IMG/VR virus record: IMGVR_UViG_3300028809_000068
Span: 1-24,026 of that record
Source: a virus
DNA: 24,026 nucleotides
Direction: 5' to 3' (one strand)
In this document: piece after piece, positions 1 through 6,208 of the stretch
Layout of the letters: every line of letters starts with the position of its first letter
How positions within the stretch are numbered: the first letter of the stretch is position 1
The notes under the pieces: model-generated
What the model saw: the letters and a program-made list of their open reading frames with translations, nothing else
Databases searched by the model: none
What the model was told of the DNA's origin: nothing
Translations under genes and position numbers: made by a program

Positions 1-69
1 GTCGGGAGGAGGGTCCGCGGGCCAGTCGTAGGGCTCGTGGGCGCGAAGCTGGGATTGTTCGAGTGCCAT
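1..69 (-). CDS. Unknown protein, N-terminal 23 codons (runs off left edge)
   Basis: This is an open minus-strand frame starting at ATG (position 69) and continuing past the window edge without a stop. The encoded start is MALEQSQLRAHEPYDW followed by a Pro/Asp-rich stretch. An AAGGAA Shine-Dalgarno sequence (75-80) sits 5 nt before the ATG, and a strong sigma70-type promoter (104-133) lies just upstream. Those two signals make it a real gene despite the short visible part. No family is recognisable. It follows the tape-measure gene on the same strand but has its own promoter, so it probably begins another separately controlled accessory unit. Confidence 0.6.
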   Translation of the reverse strand, partial: MALEQSQLRAHEPYDWPADPPPD

Positions 70-103
70 TGCGGTTCCTTGCAGTTGTGATTCGATGGCT
101 ACG

Positions 104-140
104 AATCTAACGCAAACCTAAACGCTATGTCAAGCGTTTA
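104..140 (-). promoter_or_regulatory. Sigma70-type promoter with operator-like palindrome over the -35 box
   Basis: On the minus strand TTGACA (133-128) is followed after 18 nt by TAGATT (109-104), a consensus -35 and a 4/6 -10. The -35 box is the loop of a perfect 8-bp inverted repeat, TAAACGCT (119-126) and AGCGTTTA (133-140). The repeat overlaps the tape-measure stop codon. It could be an operator controlling the leftward gene at 69; the palindrome is seen, the repressor-binding role is inferred. Confidence 0.6.
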
Positions 141-1949
141 TCGCACCGCCGAATTGTAATTTGTGGCCCCGCCGACACGCTGGATGCCGCCGACCAGCTC
201 CTGCGGCGAGTTGGCGGTCACGTTCACCGGGCCGTTGATGTTGATCTGCTGGCCCACCTGCGGCTGCTGGTTGCCATACTCACGTGCGTATTGGGCTGCC
301 AGAACGCCGCGTTCGGCGTCTTTTTGGGTGTTGCCGTGCCGCTCGTATTTGGCCGACACCGCCGTGCCGAGCGCTTGCGCGCCCCCGCCACCCTGCAAGG
401 CTGCTTGCATCTGGCGACGCTCTTCCGGGTCCGCGTTGATGAAGTTGAGCTGCTCGTCGAGCGTGGCTTCACTCGGCAGCTTGCCGTAGCGTGCCTGAAA
501 TGCTCGCAGGCGCGAACCTCGCCACTGCATCAGCCCGTGCGCGCCTTGGCCGCCGCCCTCCCTGTTGATGGCTGCGGGGTTGAAATTCGACTCGGCCTTT
601 ATGTTTGCCGCGATGGCGGCCGCCTCGGGCACCGTGTACCCGCGTGAAATCAAACCTTGCATGATGTCGGCTTGCGTGGGGTTGCCTGTGCGCGGCGCAA
701 CGCGTGCGGCACCTGTCCCTACGCTACCACGCCCCGCACCTGCACCCTCGCCTGCCGCGAGTCGCGCCTTTGCTTCAGGTGTGAGCAGCACGCCGCCGCC
801 CGGCGAGCCGGTGCGCGCCTCGCCCACGACCATGCGCCACCCTTTGGCGACGCCTTCGCCAAAGTCGGCCACAGCACCTTTGATCTTGCCCGGACCGCCG
901 AGGACGGCCCCGAGTTTCTCATCCACCCAGGTGTAAATGACCTCCGCCGCCGCCGCCAGCTTCTTGAAGCCGAACACGACGACCTCGACAACTTCACCCA
1001 AAAACTTGAACACCTCGCCGGTGGCGCGCAGGTGCTGCGCCAACTCTGGATTCTCTTTGTCGAGCACCCGCATGAAGCCATCCACGCCCCCGCCCGCCGC
1101 AATGACTTTATCGTTGAAGGCACTCAGCTCAGACGCGCCCTTGTTGAGCCATTTCTGGAAGTCCTCGATCTGCGGTTGCAGAGCGGTCGCGACGGCGTTT
1201 GCGAAACCCAGCGCGGAATTCTTGGCCGACTCGAGCGCGCTGGTGACGCTGTTTAGCGCATCACGGTTTGCGGAGCTGGACTCAGCGTAGGAGCGCGCGA
1301 ACTCTTCGCGCACATCCTTCTCCGACTTGATCATCAATATCAGGTCGTCGCTGACGCCCATAGCTGCCAGCCCCGCCTCCATCTGATTCTGCTGACCTTT
1401 CGGCGCTGCGCGATAGACGCGCTGTGCGCTTGCCAGGACGTCCTCGATCTTGGAATCAGGCGTAGCATTGACCCCCATCGCATTCAACGCCTGCAGGGTC
1501 GGCGCCGTGCCGGTTCGGTTGAACTGCTGTTGCTCCTTCGCAAGGCCCGCGATAGCGGCCCGCCCCGCATCGGCGTCAGCGCCCAAGCGGCGAGCGGCCG
1601 AACCCCAACTTTGAAGCTCTCGATTGCTGAGCTTTGTGGAGACGCCCGCGCGGCTCAGCCCGGTCTCAAAATTCGCGAGGGCGATGACCGCTTGCACCAA
1701 CCCAGCGGCCCCGCCGCCGACACCCAGCACCGAGCCCACCGTGAGTGCGAAGGAGCGCAGCTGCGTCGTGAACTGCTTCACGGCGGCCGAGTTTGACTTC
1801 ATCCGCTTGTTGCGGGCCTCGTCGACCTTCTTGAGCTTCTTCTCGGTGTTGGTGACCTGCTTTTCGACTTCCTTGTCGGCCTTGCGGTACTGCGACGTGT
1901 CCAGCTTCAGCAGGACCAGCAGCTCGTCGACGATCTGTGCGTTTGCCAT
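138..1949 (-). CDS. Tail tape measure protein with C-terminal phage tail lysozyme domain
   Basis: This 603-aa protein is expected to set tail length, occupy the tail tube and help open the cell wall during DNA injection. Residues 1-60 are charged and heptad-like. Residues 65-95 are Gly/Ala-rich and hydrophobic, and a second hydrophobic stretch covers about 315-340; the middle is helical. Residues 423-540 resemble the phage tail lysozyme family (Phage_lysozyme2): AANIKAESNFNPAA places the likely catalytic Glu at 453, followed by AHGLMQWRGSR at 470-480. The ATG at 1949 lies 4 nt after the stop of the Dit-like gene. At 603 residues it is short for a tape measure, so a short tail is expected. It is the last gene of the leftward tail operon, and its stop overlaps the next unit's promoter palindrome. 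The lysozyme assignment is firmer than the tape-measure one, but position supports both. Confidence 0.85.
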   Translation of the reverse strand: MANAQIVDELLVLLKLDTSQYRKADKEVEKQVTNTEKKLKKVDEARNKRMKSNSAAVKQFTTQLRSFALTVGSVLGVGGGAAGLVQAVIALANFETGLSRAGVSTKLSNRELQSWGSAARRLGADADAGRAAIAGLAKEQQQFNRTGTAPTLQALNAMGVNATPDSKIEDVLASAQRVYRAAPKGQQNQMEAGLAAMGVSDDLILMIKSEKDVREEFARSYAESSSANRDALNSVTSALESAKNSALGFANAVATALQPQIEDFQKWLNKGASELSAFNDKVIAAGGGVDGFMRVLDKENPELAQHLRATGEVFKFLGEVVEVVVFGFKKLAAAAEVIYTWVDEKLGAVLGGPGKIKGAVADFGEGVAKGWRMVVGEARTGSPGGGVLLTPEAKARLAAGEGAGAGRGSVGTGAARVAPRTGNPTQADIMQGLISRGYTVPEAAAIAANIKAESNFNPAAINREGGGQGAHGLMQWRGSRLRAFQARYGKLPSEATLDEQLNFINADPEERRQMQAALQGGGGAQALGTAVSAKYERHGNTQKDAERGVLAAQYAREYGNQQPQVGQQININGPVNVTANSPQELVGGIQRVGGATNYNSAVR

Positions 1950-1953
1950 GGTG

Positions 1954-2547
1954 CTACTGCAGGATGAAATTCTTAGCGTTGATCAGCGCCGTCTGCACGC
2001 TGTTCGCGGCGTCGGTGTAGACCTGTCCAATCCGGTCGATCGGGCTGCTCTTGGGCTCCTGCACGTTGGTCTTCGTGTCGTCGCTCGACGCGATCTGCGG
2101 GATCTCCGTGAAGCGGATCGACAGGTAGAGCATGTTGCTACCCCGGTCCTGGCGCGTCTCGAACGACATGCCCATGATCGTGTAGTCGACGTACACGGCC
2201 TGCGGCGAGATGAGCGTGAAAAGGCGCGTCGGGGCCTGCGATTCGGACTGCTGAATGGCGGCCAGCCAGGTGAAACGGGCCACGTCCGAGCCGGTCTTCA
2301 CCAGCGTCACGGTGACGCCAGTCGGGCGGCGCACCTTGTTGTAGACCGCGAAGGCGCCCTTTTCGACCGGGTAATCGGATATCTGGCTATCGTAGACCGG
2401 CGTGAACTCGCCCCACGAGTCGGGAACGGTCAGCGGCTCGAAGGTCTCGCTGTCGACGATGGCGTAAATCGGCCGCGGCGGGTTCAGCCTCGGCAATCGC
2501 GAGGCGATCGCCGAAAGGATGTTCAGCCCCGTGACCGTGGCCGGCAT
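1954..2547 (-). CDS. Dit-like baseplate/tail protein
   Basis: A 197-aa protein resembling the Dit-like N-terminal domain family of myovirus baseplate proteins. The signature is the strand-rich segment around 50-64 (DSQISDYPVEKG), which in this family precedes the sentences-like beta strands VTVTLVKTG and YTIMGMSFETRQDRGSNMLYLSIRFTEI. Such proteins sit at the tail-tube/baseplate junction and connect hub to tube. The C-terminal 50 residues are predicted helical and low in conservation. Its ATG (2547) is 1 nt after the stop of the preceding gene and its stop is 4 nt before the tape measure, so the three are translationally linked. Being next to the tape measure is the usual place for this family. 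Confidence 0.65.
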   Translation of the reverse strand: MPATVTGLNILSAIASRLPRLNPPRPIYAIVDSETFEPLTVPDSWGEFTPVYDSQISDYPVEKGAFAVYNKVRRPTGVTVTLVKTGSDVARFTWLAAIQQSESQAPTRLFTLISPQAVYVDYTIMGMSFETRQDRGSNMLYLSIRFTEIPQIASSDDTKTNVQEPKSSPIDRIGQVYTDAANSVQTALINAKNFILQ

Positions 2548-2548
2548 C

Positions 2549-2971
2549 TCACGCCTCGCCGATGAAGTTCAGCTTCACGAGGGCGAGCAGCACGTCGCCG
2601 AGCGTCTTCATCTCGCGAATGTCGGTGCGCAGCAGCGCGCGGAAAGCGCCGGGGTGCTGCGGATCGGGTGCCACGTGCACGTAGTCGAGCAGCTCGGAAA
2701 CAAGCGCGTGGATGGCCATCGCGTCCGAGCCCTGCAGCGTCTTCATGATCGCGTCGATGCGGTCGCCGCCTTGATCGTCGTCACCCTCGGCGGCCTCGCG
2801 CCACATGTCGATCAGCGCCTGGTAGGAGTCCACGCGCAGCGCCGAATTGAAGCGCAGCGCATAGCCCGCCTTGGTCATCGGGTCGATTTCCAGCAGCTTG
2901 AAGCTCTTGCCGGCGTCGCGGCCCGCCGATGCGAGGATGGTCGAGGTGAGCGCTTCGTCGAGTTGGGTCAT
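2549..2971 (-). CDS. Putative tail assembly chaperone
   Basis: A 140-aa acidic, helical protein. It has the general pattern of myovirus tail assembly chaperones: an N-terminal FKLLEIDPMTKAGYALRFNSAL segment, a central helical part, and a C-terminal DIREMKTLGDVLLALVKLNF helix. Such proteins coat the tape measure before tube polymerisation. It lies two genes upstream of the tape measure on the same strand and starts 2 nt after the previous stop. I looked for a slippery heptamer at the junction with the preceding gene, as in lambda G/GT, and found none. The family assignment is by pattern and position only. Confidence 0.45.
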   Translation of the reverse strand: MTQLDEALTSTILASAGRDAGKSFKLLEIDPMTKAGYALRFNSALRVDSYQALIDMWREAAEGDDDQGGDRIDAIMKTLQGSDAMAIHALVSELLDYVHVAPDPQHPGAFRALLRTDIREMKTLGDVLLALVKLNFIGEA

Positions 2972-2973
2972 GG

Positions 2974-3546
2974 TCAGTCTTTCTGCGATTCGTGCCAGTT
3001 GCGGATGGCTCGGACGTTGTTGATCTCTTGCAAGTTGTAGGCGTCCTCGGTGCTGTAGACCGTCTCCAACTCGTGGTAGGTTGCCCGGCCCGATTCTAGT
3101 ACAGCGGCCAGCAGCGGCGAGCAGAACGTGACGCGCGTCTCGGGCCCGCCGTGCAGGATCTGATCGCCCACCATGGCCACGGGCACCTCGACGGTTTCGC
3201 GTTCAAGGATGAACCCGGTGTGCAGGTACAGCGCCTGCTGCTGGATTTTCTCGATGTTGCGCCAATCCCGGATCGCGCCGCGCGCGTCGGCCAAGTCGAG
3301 CGCGCCGCCGTCCGGCAGCCGGGCGTCCACGAAGGCCGACAGCAGGCGCAGGCCCGGCTCGCCCAGTGCGCGCAGCGCGGCCAGGTGTTTGAAGGCCAGA
3401 GTGATGATGCCGCCGTCTTCGGGCTCGCCGAGGACGCGCAGCGCAGCGCGTGCGCGACGGTCGGCGACCAGCGCCGGCAGCTCGGTGAGCAGCAGGGCGA
3501 CGCCTTTGTCACGGCCGGCGAGGTTCAGGGTGTACGTTTTGAGCAT
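2974..3546 (-). CDS. Phage tail-cluster protein of unknown function (possible second chaperone)
   Basis: A 190-aa protein starting at ATG 3546 (MLKTYTLNLAGRDKGVALLL). The N-terminal beta-strand-like opening and the acidic helical C-terminus (VYSTEDAYNLQEINNVRAIR) resemble tail assembly chaperone layouts, but I cannot name the family. A 31-codon in-frame extension to a GTG at 3639 is open. I rejected it because it would cover a -10-like element (3633-3628) and a terminator hairpin (3556-3586). No clear Shine-Dalgarno sequence precedes the ATG; only the terminator's T-run lies directly before it, which is unusual. It heads the leftward unit of chaperone, Dit-like protein and tape measure. Confidence 0.6.
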   Translation of the reverse strand: MLKTYTLNLAGRDKGVALLLTELPALVADRRARAALRVLGEPEDGGIITLAFKHLAALRALGEPGLRLLSAFVDARLPDGGALDLADARGAIRDWRNIEKIQQQALYLHTGFILERETVEVPVAMVGDQILHGGPETRVTFCSPLLAAVLESGRATYHELETVYSTEDAYNLQEINNVRAIRNWHESQKD

Positions 3547-3549
3547 GCA

Positions 3550-3586
3550 AAAATAAGGGCGCACCGACGTGGTATCGGTGCGCCCT
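3550..3586 (-). terminator. Intrinsic terminator or attenuator in the leader of the tail operon
   Basis: A perfect 12-bp stem (3556-3567 paired with 3575-3586, 7-nt loop) is followed on the minus strand by TATTTTT directly before the ATG at 3546. It would end transcripts arriving from the small-gene islet. It also lies downstream of the TACACT element at 3633, so late transcripts must read through it. Confidence 0.8.
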
Positions 3587-3627
3587 AGTCCCCACCAAGA
3601 GACAGACTCCGCAAAGAAAGCCGAGCC

Positions 3628-3656
3628 AGTGTAGCGCACCGGGCGTAGCGGTACAA
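3628..3656 (-). promoter_or_regulatory. Putative late promoter (TACACTGGC type) for the leftward tail operon
   Basis: On the minus strand GCGCTACACTGGC occurs, with TACACT at 3633-3628. The hexamer 17 nt upstream is TTGTAC (3656-3651), a weak -35. The same 13-mer, GCGCTACACTGGC, precedes the gp25-like gene (-10 at 5959-5954), and TACACTGGC also precedes the terminase gene. The repeat of the motif at gene-cluster starts is the main support. Confidence 0.5.
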
Positions 3657-3658
3657 GG

Positions 3659-3838
3659 TCACGACGCGTCTCGCTTCAACCAGTGCAGGCGCCAGCCGCG
3701 CACGGTGGCGAAGGGTTTGCGTAGACCGACGCGCTCGCTGAACAGTGGACGTTCTTGCGTCCAGTGGATACCTGGGCCGTTGTGCCAAAGGCGAAACCAG
3801 CCGGTACGGTATTCGCGACTCGCCATGCGCCAGATCAC
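3659..3838 (-). CDS. Small basic protein of unknown function
   Basis: A 59-aa, Trp/Arg-rich protein (core GWFRLWHNGPGIHW, end GWRLHWLKRDAS). I chose GTG 3838 because it overlaps the TGA of the previous gene as GTGA, the coupling used at two other junctions of this operon; ATG 3826 is the alternative. It is the last gene of the islet and is followed by the late-type promoter and terminator. Several phages carry small proteins that look similar in tone, but I cannot name a family. Confidence 0.5.
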   Translation of the reverse strand: MIWRMASREYRTGWFRLWHNGPGIHWTQERPLFSERVGLRKPFATVRGWRLHWLKRDAS

Positions 3839-4158
3839 GTTGCACCTGCTTTCCGCAGGCCCGCCAGCGGGTTGCGCGAGGGCCGGCACTTGCGCAGGTC
3901 CACGGCCACGGGCGTGCGCCGTCTCAGGACGTCGATGGCCGAGGGCTTGATGCGGTACTTGCGCGCCGTCGCTTTGCGGCCCAGCAGCGGCAGGTCGGCC
4001 ACCAGCGCGGCGCGCTCGTCGGGCGAGAGGCCGAACAGGCCGCGCATGCCGGTGGGCTCTGGCGCGGCTTGCACCTGCACGCGCACCCAGGCGCTGCCGC
4101 CCAGGGCGTGAAACTTGGCTACCTCCTCGGGCGTGAGATCGACGTAAATGTGGGTCAT
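3835..4158 (-). CDS. Small protein with possible helix-turn-helix
   Basis: A 107-aa protein starting at ATG 4158, which overlaps the previous stop as ATGA. Residues 58-80 (LLGRKATARKYRIKPSAIDV and on) look like a helix-turn-helix: a helix, a turn around YRIKPS, and a basic second helix. The C-terminus is strongly basic (RKCRPSRNPLAGLRKAG), fitting nucleic-acid binding. The N-terminal 30 residues look like a small alpha/beta unit. Together with the zinc-ribbon gene just upstream it suggests a pair of regulators in this islet. DNA binding is inferred from residue pattern only. Confidence 0.55.
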   Translation of the reverse strand: MTHIYVDLTPEEVAKFHALGGSAWVRVQVQAAPEPTGMRGLFGLSPDERAALVADLPLLGRKATARKYRIKPSAIDVLRRRTPVAVDLRKCRPSRNPLAGLRKAGAT

Positions 4159-4487
4159 GGCATGCCTTTCATGGGGTGAGTGTTCGCGACGGGCCGGGCC
4201 AATCGACGGATCTTGCGCACCATGGGCGCCGAGAGCCCGTAGGCAGCTCCAACCGCGGGCGAGGGTCGCGGGTCGTTGCAGATTTTCTGGTTGCGGGCCC
4301 ACACCCGCGCGGCGGACAACTGCAGCGTCTTGTCGCGTCGCGCCTGGCGCCGAGCGTCGGCGCTGTCGGTGACTTCGAGGGTCCAGAACTTGTGTCCATT
4401 CGCGCATTCGCGCCGCCGCCGCGTGCCGCCGTGCAGTGTCCGCGTCTCCAGCACGGACGACCAAGCTGCGCAGTGGGTGCACTTCAC
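4155..4487 (-). CDS. NrdR-like zinc-ribbon protein with C-terminal HTH-like segment
   Basis: A 110-aa protein with a GTG start at 4487 that overlaps the upstream stop (GTGA). The N-terminus, CTHC at 3-6 followed by ETRTL, RRRREC and NGHKF, has the spacing of the NrdR zinc ribbon. The second metal pair appears to be Cys28 and His32 rather than CxxC. The ATP-cone of true NrdR is absent; instead residues 63-96 (NQKICNDPRPSPAVGAAYGL and on) look like a helix-turn-helix preceded by a basic helix. It is therefore best called a small DNA-binding protein rather than a ribonucleotide reductase repressor. Its partner genes are all small and driven by the promoter at 5218-5247. Confidence 0.65.
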   Translation of the reverse strand: MKCTHCAAWSSVLETRTLHGGTRRRRECANGHKFWTLEVTDSADARRQARRDKTLQLSAARVWARNQKICNDPRPSPAVGAAYGLSAPMVRKIRRLARPVANTHPMKGMP

Positions 4488-4717
4488 AACTTGCCGCCGT
4501 TCAGCAGCGTCAGCAGTTCGCGCCTGAACGCGTCACGCCCTTGCCTGTAGGCTTCGTTTGCGATCCGGGCGGCGGCTTCAGCATCGGCGACGCTGGAGAG
4601 TCGCATGTTGGGCCACAGTGTGCCCGCGTAGTAGCTGCACCCATTGCCGGGACCTTCCACGTAGTGGCGGTCATCGCTGCCGATCCGGGCGTTGTAGGTC
4701 GTAGGGTTATCGCTCAC
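4484..4717 (-). CDS. Small hypothetical phage protein
   Basis: A 77-aa protein, with start GTG 4717 chosen because it overlaps the upstream TGA as GTGA and follows GGAGGA at a good distance. A longer open frame to 4834 exists but would overlap the upstream gene by more than 100 nt. The first half is Tyr/Gly-rich (DDRHYVEGPGNGCSYYAG). The second half is a single charged helix (ADAEAAARIANEAYRQGRDA). Similar small proteins with a C-terminal AxxxANxAYxxG helix occur in many phages, without known function. Confidence 0.6.
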   Translation of the reverse strand: MSDNPTTYNARIGSDDRHYVEGPGNGCSYYAGTLWPNMRLSSVADAEAAARIANEAYRQGRDAFRRELLTLLNGGKL

Positions 4718-4947
4718 GATGCGTCCTCCACGAGGTAGTGCGTGCAGCTGTCGGCCTGGCTGTACGCCGGGCGCAGGTCGGGGCGCACCTCCGTGATGGC
4801 GCTCGGGTTGCGCCACGCGCGGTGCCCTTCGCACCAGCGCTCGAACTGCGCGTCAGTCGCGCCGGACAGGAGGAAGGCGCCGGTCTGCGCATCGATGACG
4901 ACGTGCGCGGCCCATTGCGGGTGGAGCTGTGCGAGTAGGAGTCCCAT
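4714..4947 (-). CDS. Small hypothetical phage protein
   Basis: A 77-aa protein from ATG 4947, preceded by GGAGCG. It is mixed alpha/beta in appearance, with aromatic-rich segments (FERWCEGHRAWRN) and no motif that I recognise. Its stop overlaps the next start by 4 nt. It is second in the islet operon behind the sigma70-type promoter at 5218-5247. Confidence 0.6.
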   Translation of the reverse strand: MGLLLAQLHPQWAAHVVIDAQTGAFLLSGATDAQFERWCEGHRAWRNPSAITEVRPDLRPAYSQADSCTHYLVEDAS

Positions 4948-4959
4948 GGTGCGCTCCGG

Positions 4960-5184
4960 TCAATCGGTGGCAGCTTCGGCGGCCAGCAGCAGGTAGTACC
5001 AGCAGTGTGCGTCTTGCTGGTCTTCGTCGGGCACGCCGAAGGCCGCAGCGAGTTCGGCGCCCACCGGCACCTTTCGGATGGCCGAAAGGAGTGCGCGGGA
5101 ATCTTCGTAGGTGATGTCGGGGTGCCAGTACTCGGCGGCAAGCAGGTACTCATCGGCCGTCACCCGGCAGGGCGTGTTGTCCAT
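4960..5184 (-). CDS. Small acidic hypothetical protein, first gene of accessory islet
   Basis: A 74-aa acidic protein (core ADEYLLAAEYWHPDITYEDS; C-terminus HCWYYLLLAAEAATD). ATG 5184 follows a good GGAGAAA ribosome-binding site and a 30-nt leader from the TTGACA/TAGAAT promoter. No family is recognised. Small acidic proteins expressed from strong host-type promoters in phages are often host-takeover or anti-defence factors; here that is only a hypothesis. Confidence 0.65.
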   Translation of the reverse strand: MDNTPCRVTADEYLLAAEYWHPDITYEDSRALLSAIRKVPVGAELAAAFGVPDEDQQDAHCWYYLLLAAEAATD

Positions 5185-5217
5185 CTGCGTTTCTCCGGTT
5201 GTTGAATCGTTGTGGCG

Positions 5218-5247
5218 ATTCTAAGCGGGATGTTTCGCAAATGTCAA
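5218..5247 (-). promoter_or_regulatory. Sigma70-type promoter of the leftward small-gene islet
   Basis: Minus strand TTGACA (5247-5242), an 18-nt spacer, then TAGAAT (5223-5218). That is a 6/6 -35 box and a 5/6 -10 box. The spacer contains GAAACAT, similar to GAAAGAT in the promoters at 11356-11385 and 14511-14538. It lies just after the baseplate plug stop (5252) and gives the six small genes their own transcription start. Confidence 0.8.
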
Positions 5248-5251
5248 TAAC

Positions 5252-5557
5252 CTAGTTGCCCGGAGGGTCTCCGTAGATCAGCACGAAGCGCGTGCCGAAG
5301 CCGTCGAAGGTCGGGTTGTCGATGCCCTGCAGGTCGGCGAAGCCGAGGAACTGCGGCAGGCCACGGTAGCGGTCGGGGTTGATGTCCGTCCGGTCCAGGC
5401 ACAGCCGGCCGCTCGACACCGGCACGCCGTTGTAGAGCACATCGGCGAACAGGCCGTAGTTGGTCGTCGTGAGGTTGATCCGCGCGAGTTGGCCGTCCAG
5501 GATGCACGACAGCTCCTGATTCGCGACGGCCTGGGCCGGAATGATCGTGTAGGCCAT
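5252..5557 (-). CDS. Baseplate plug-like protein (DUF6983 type)
   Basis: A 101-aa protein. Its pattern, TTNYGLFADVLYNGVPV (31-47), then an LCLDRTDI segment, then FADLQGIDNPTFDGFGTR (73-90) and FVLIY, matches the small phage baseplate-plug family found between hub genes and the gp25-like wedge in contractile-tail phages. Such a protein would close the tube at the baseplate. Its ATG lies 2 nt after the gp25-like stop, so both are on one transcript. The stop is followed immediately by the promoter of the small-gene islet. Confidence 0.7.
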   Translation of the reverse strand: MAYTIIPAQAVANQELSCILDGQLARINLTTTNYGLFADVLYNGVPVSSGRLCLDRTDINPDRYRGLPQFLGFADLQGIDNPTFDGFGTRFVLIYGDPPGN

Positions 5558-5559
5558 GG

Positions 5560-5946
5560 CTACGTGAGCTGCACCGCGCCGGTGGCGCCGTTGAAGTCGG
5601 CCACGGTCAGGTTGCCCGACAGCACGCGGCGGTCGCGGCCCACGAACCCGAAGTCGACCAGCGCCGTGCGGCACTCGGGCACCTTCAGCGCCTCGGTGTT
5701 GTAGGCGCTTTGCAGCAGGGCCATGTTCGGCGCCTCGCCCATGATCGTGTCGTAGCGGATGCCCTGCGTCGTGTCGTAGTAGACCTCGCCGCGCCAGGAC
5801 AGGCACCGGGTGGCCACATCCTGCGCCAACCGCATTCCGGGGCCGGTGTCGTCGCTCTTCGGAGTGGATGAGCCCACCGTCGCCCAGTTCCCGCGGTTGT
5901 CGGTGGTCAAGTCCCATTCGCCGTGGTCGAGCAGTAGCGTATCCAT
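5560..5946 (-). CDS. gp25-like baseplate wedge protein
   Basis: A 128-aa protein of the T4 gp25 / phage baseplate assembly W type. It opens with a short beta hairpin containing a D-x-x-G pattern (LLLDHGEWDLTTDNRGNW). The LAQDVATRCLSWRGEVYYDT segment then leads to the typical R-G-E...GIRYD. The C-terminal strands (RRVLSGNLTVADF) complete the fold. gp25 subunits link the sheath's first ring to the wedge. The family length (100-140 aa) fits. The ATG at 5946 has no Shine-Dalgarno sequence; instead TACACT ends exactly 7 nt before it (5954-5959), suggesting a leaderless transcript. The gene is divergent from the terminase. Confidence 0.7.
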   Translation of the reverse strand: MDTLLLDHGEWDLTTDNRGNWATVGSSTPKSDDTGPGMRLAQDVATRCLSWRGEVYYDTTQGIRYDTIMGEAPNMALLQSAYNTEALKVPECRTALVDFGFVGRDRRVLSGNLTVADFNGATGAVQLT

Positions 5947-5953
5947 GGGCGCC

Positions 5954-5959
5954 AGTGTA
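5954..5959 (-). promoter_or_regulatory. TACACT -10-like element, leaderless arrangement for the gp25-like gene
   Basis: Minus strand GCGCTACACTGGCGCCC is followed directly by ATG, with 7 nt between TACACT and the start codon. No good -35 hexamer occurs 16-19 nt upstream. The terminase gene on the other strand has the same TACACTGGC element and the same 7-nt gap. Confidence 0.55.
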
Positions 5960-5989
5960 GCGCAGGCGTCGTGCCGAGTTGTTTGAATC

Positions 5990-6195
5990 TAGTTGGCACG
6001 ATCCTTGCTTTGAATGACACATGACACAATGACACTAGTATTTAACTTATTCTTAGAAATATAGAATCATATTTAATCCTCTTTAAGTATGTATTTTGAG
6101 TTGGCAGACTCTTATGGAAAATGGTGTCTTGTCAGTCATTGTGTCATTGCCGATTAGAACTTTAGTGCTCAGTAGGGCAGAAAGCGCTTAAACGG
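5990..6195. other. AT-rich divergent intergenic region with ATGACAC repeats
   Basis: This 260-nt gap between divergent gene clusters holds no gene. It is the most AT-rich stretch of the window, richest at 6036-6120. ATGACAC occurs three times in near-tandem at 6014-6020, 6021-6027 and 6029-6035, and once inverted (6141-6147). ATGACACAATGAC (6021-6033) has a perfect 13-bp inverted copy at 6135-6147, about 100 nt away. On the minus strand TATATT at 6064-6059 is a possible additional -10. Candidate roles are a regulator-binding region, a replication origin or a packaging site; none is proven. Confidence 0.7.
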
Positions 6196-6201
6196 TACAC
6201 T
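6196..6201 (+). promoter_or_regulatory. TACACT -10-like element before the terminase operon
   Basis: GGTACACTGGCACGC runs straight into GTG 6209, with 7 nt between TACACT and the start codon. A -35 is not evident (TAGGGC at 6173-6178 matches poorly). It mirrors the element before the divergent gp25-like gene. Confidence 0.55.
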
Positions 6202-6208
6202 GGCACGC

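Noticed and set aside
2940-3010. Programmed frameshift joining the genes at 2974-3546 and 2549-2971, as in lambda G/GT.
   Set aside because: No slippery heptamer is seen near the junction and the genes have a normal stop and start 2 nt apart.
3547-3639. A GTG start at 3639 for the tail-cluster gene.
   Set aside because: It would translate through the TACACT element and the terminator hairpin, and there is no ribosome-binding site.
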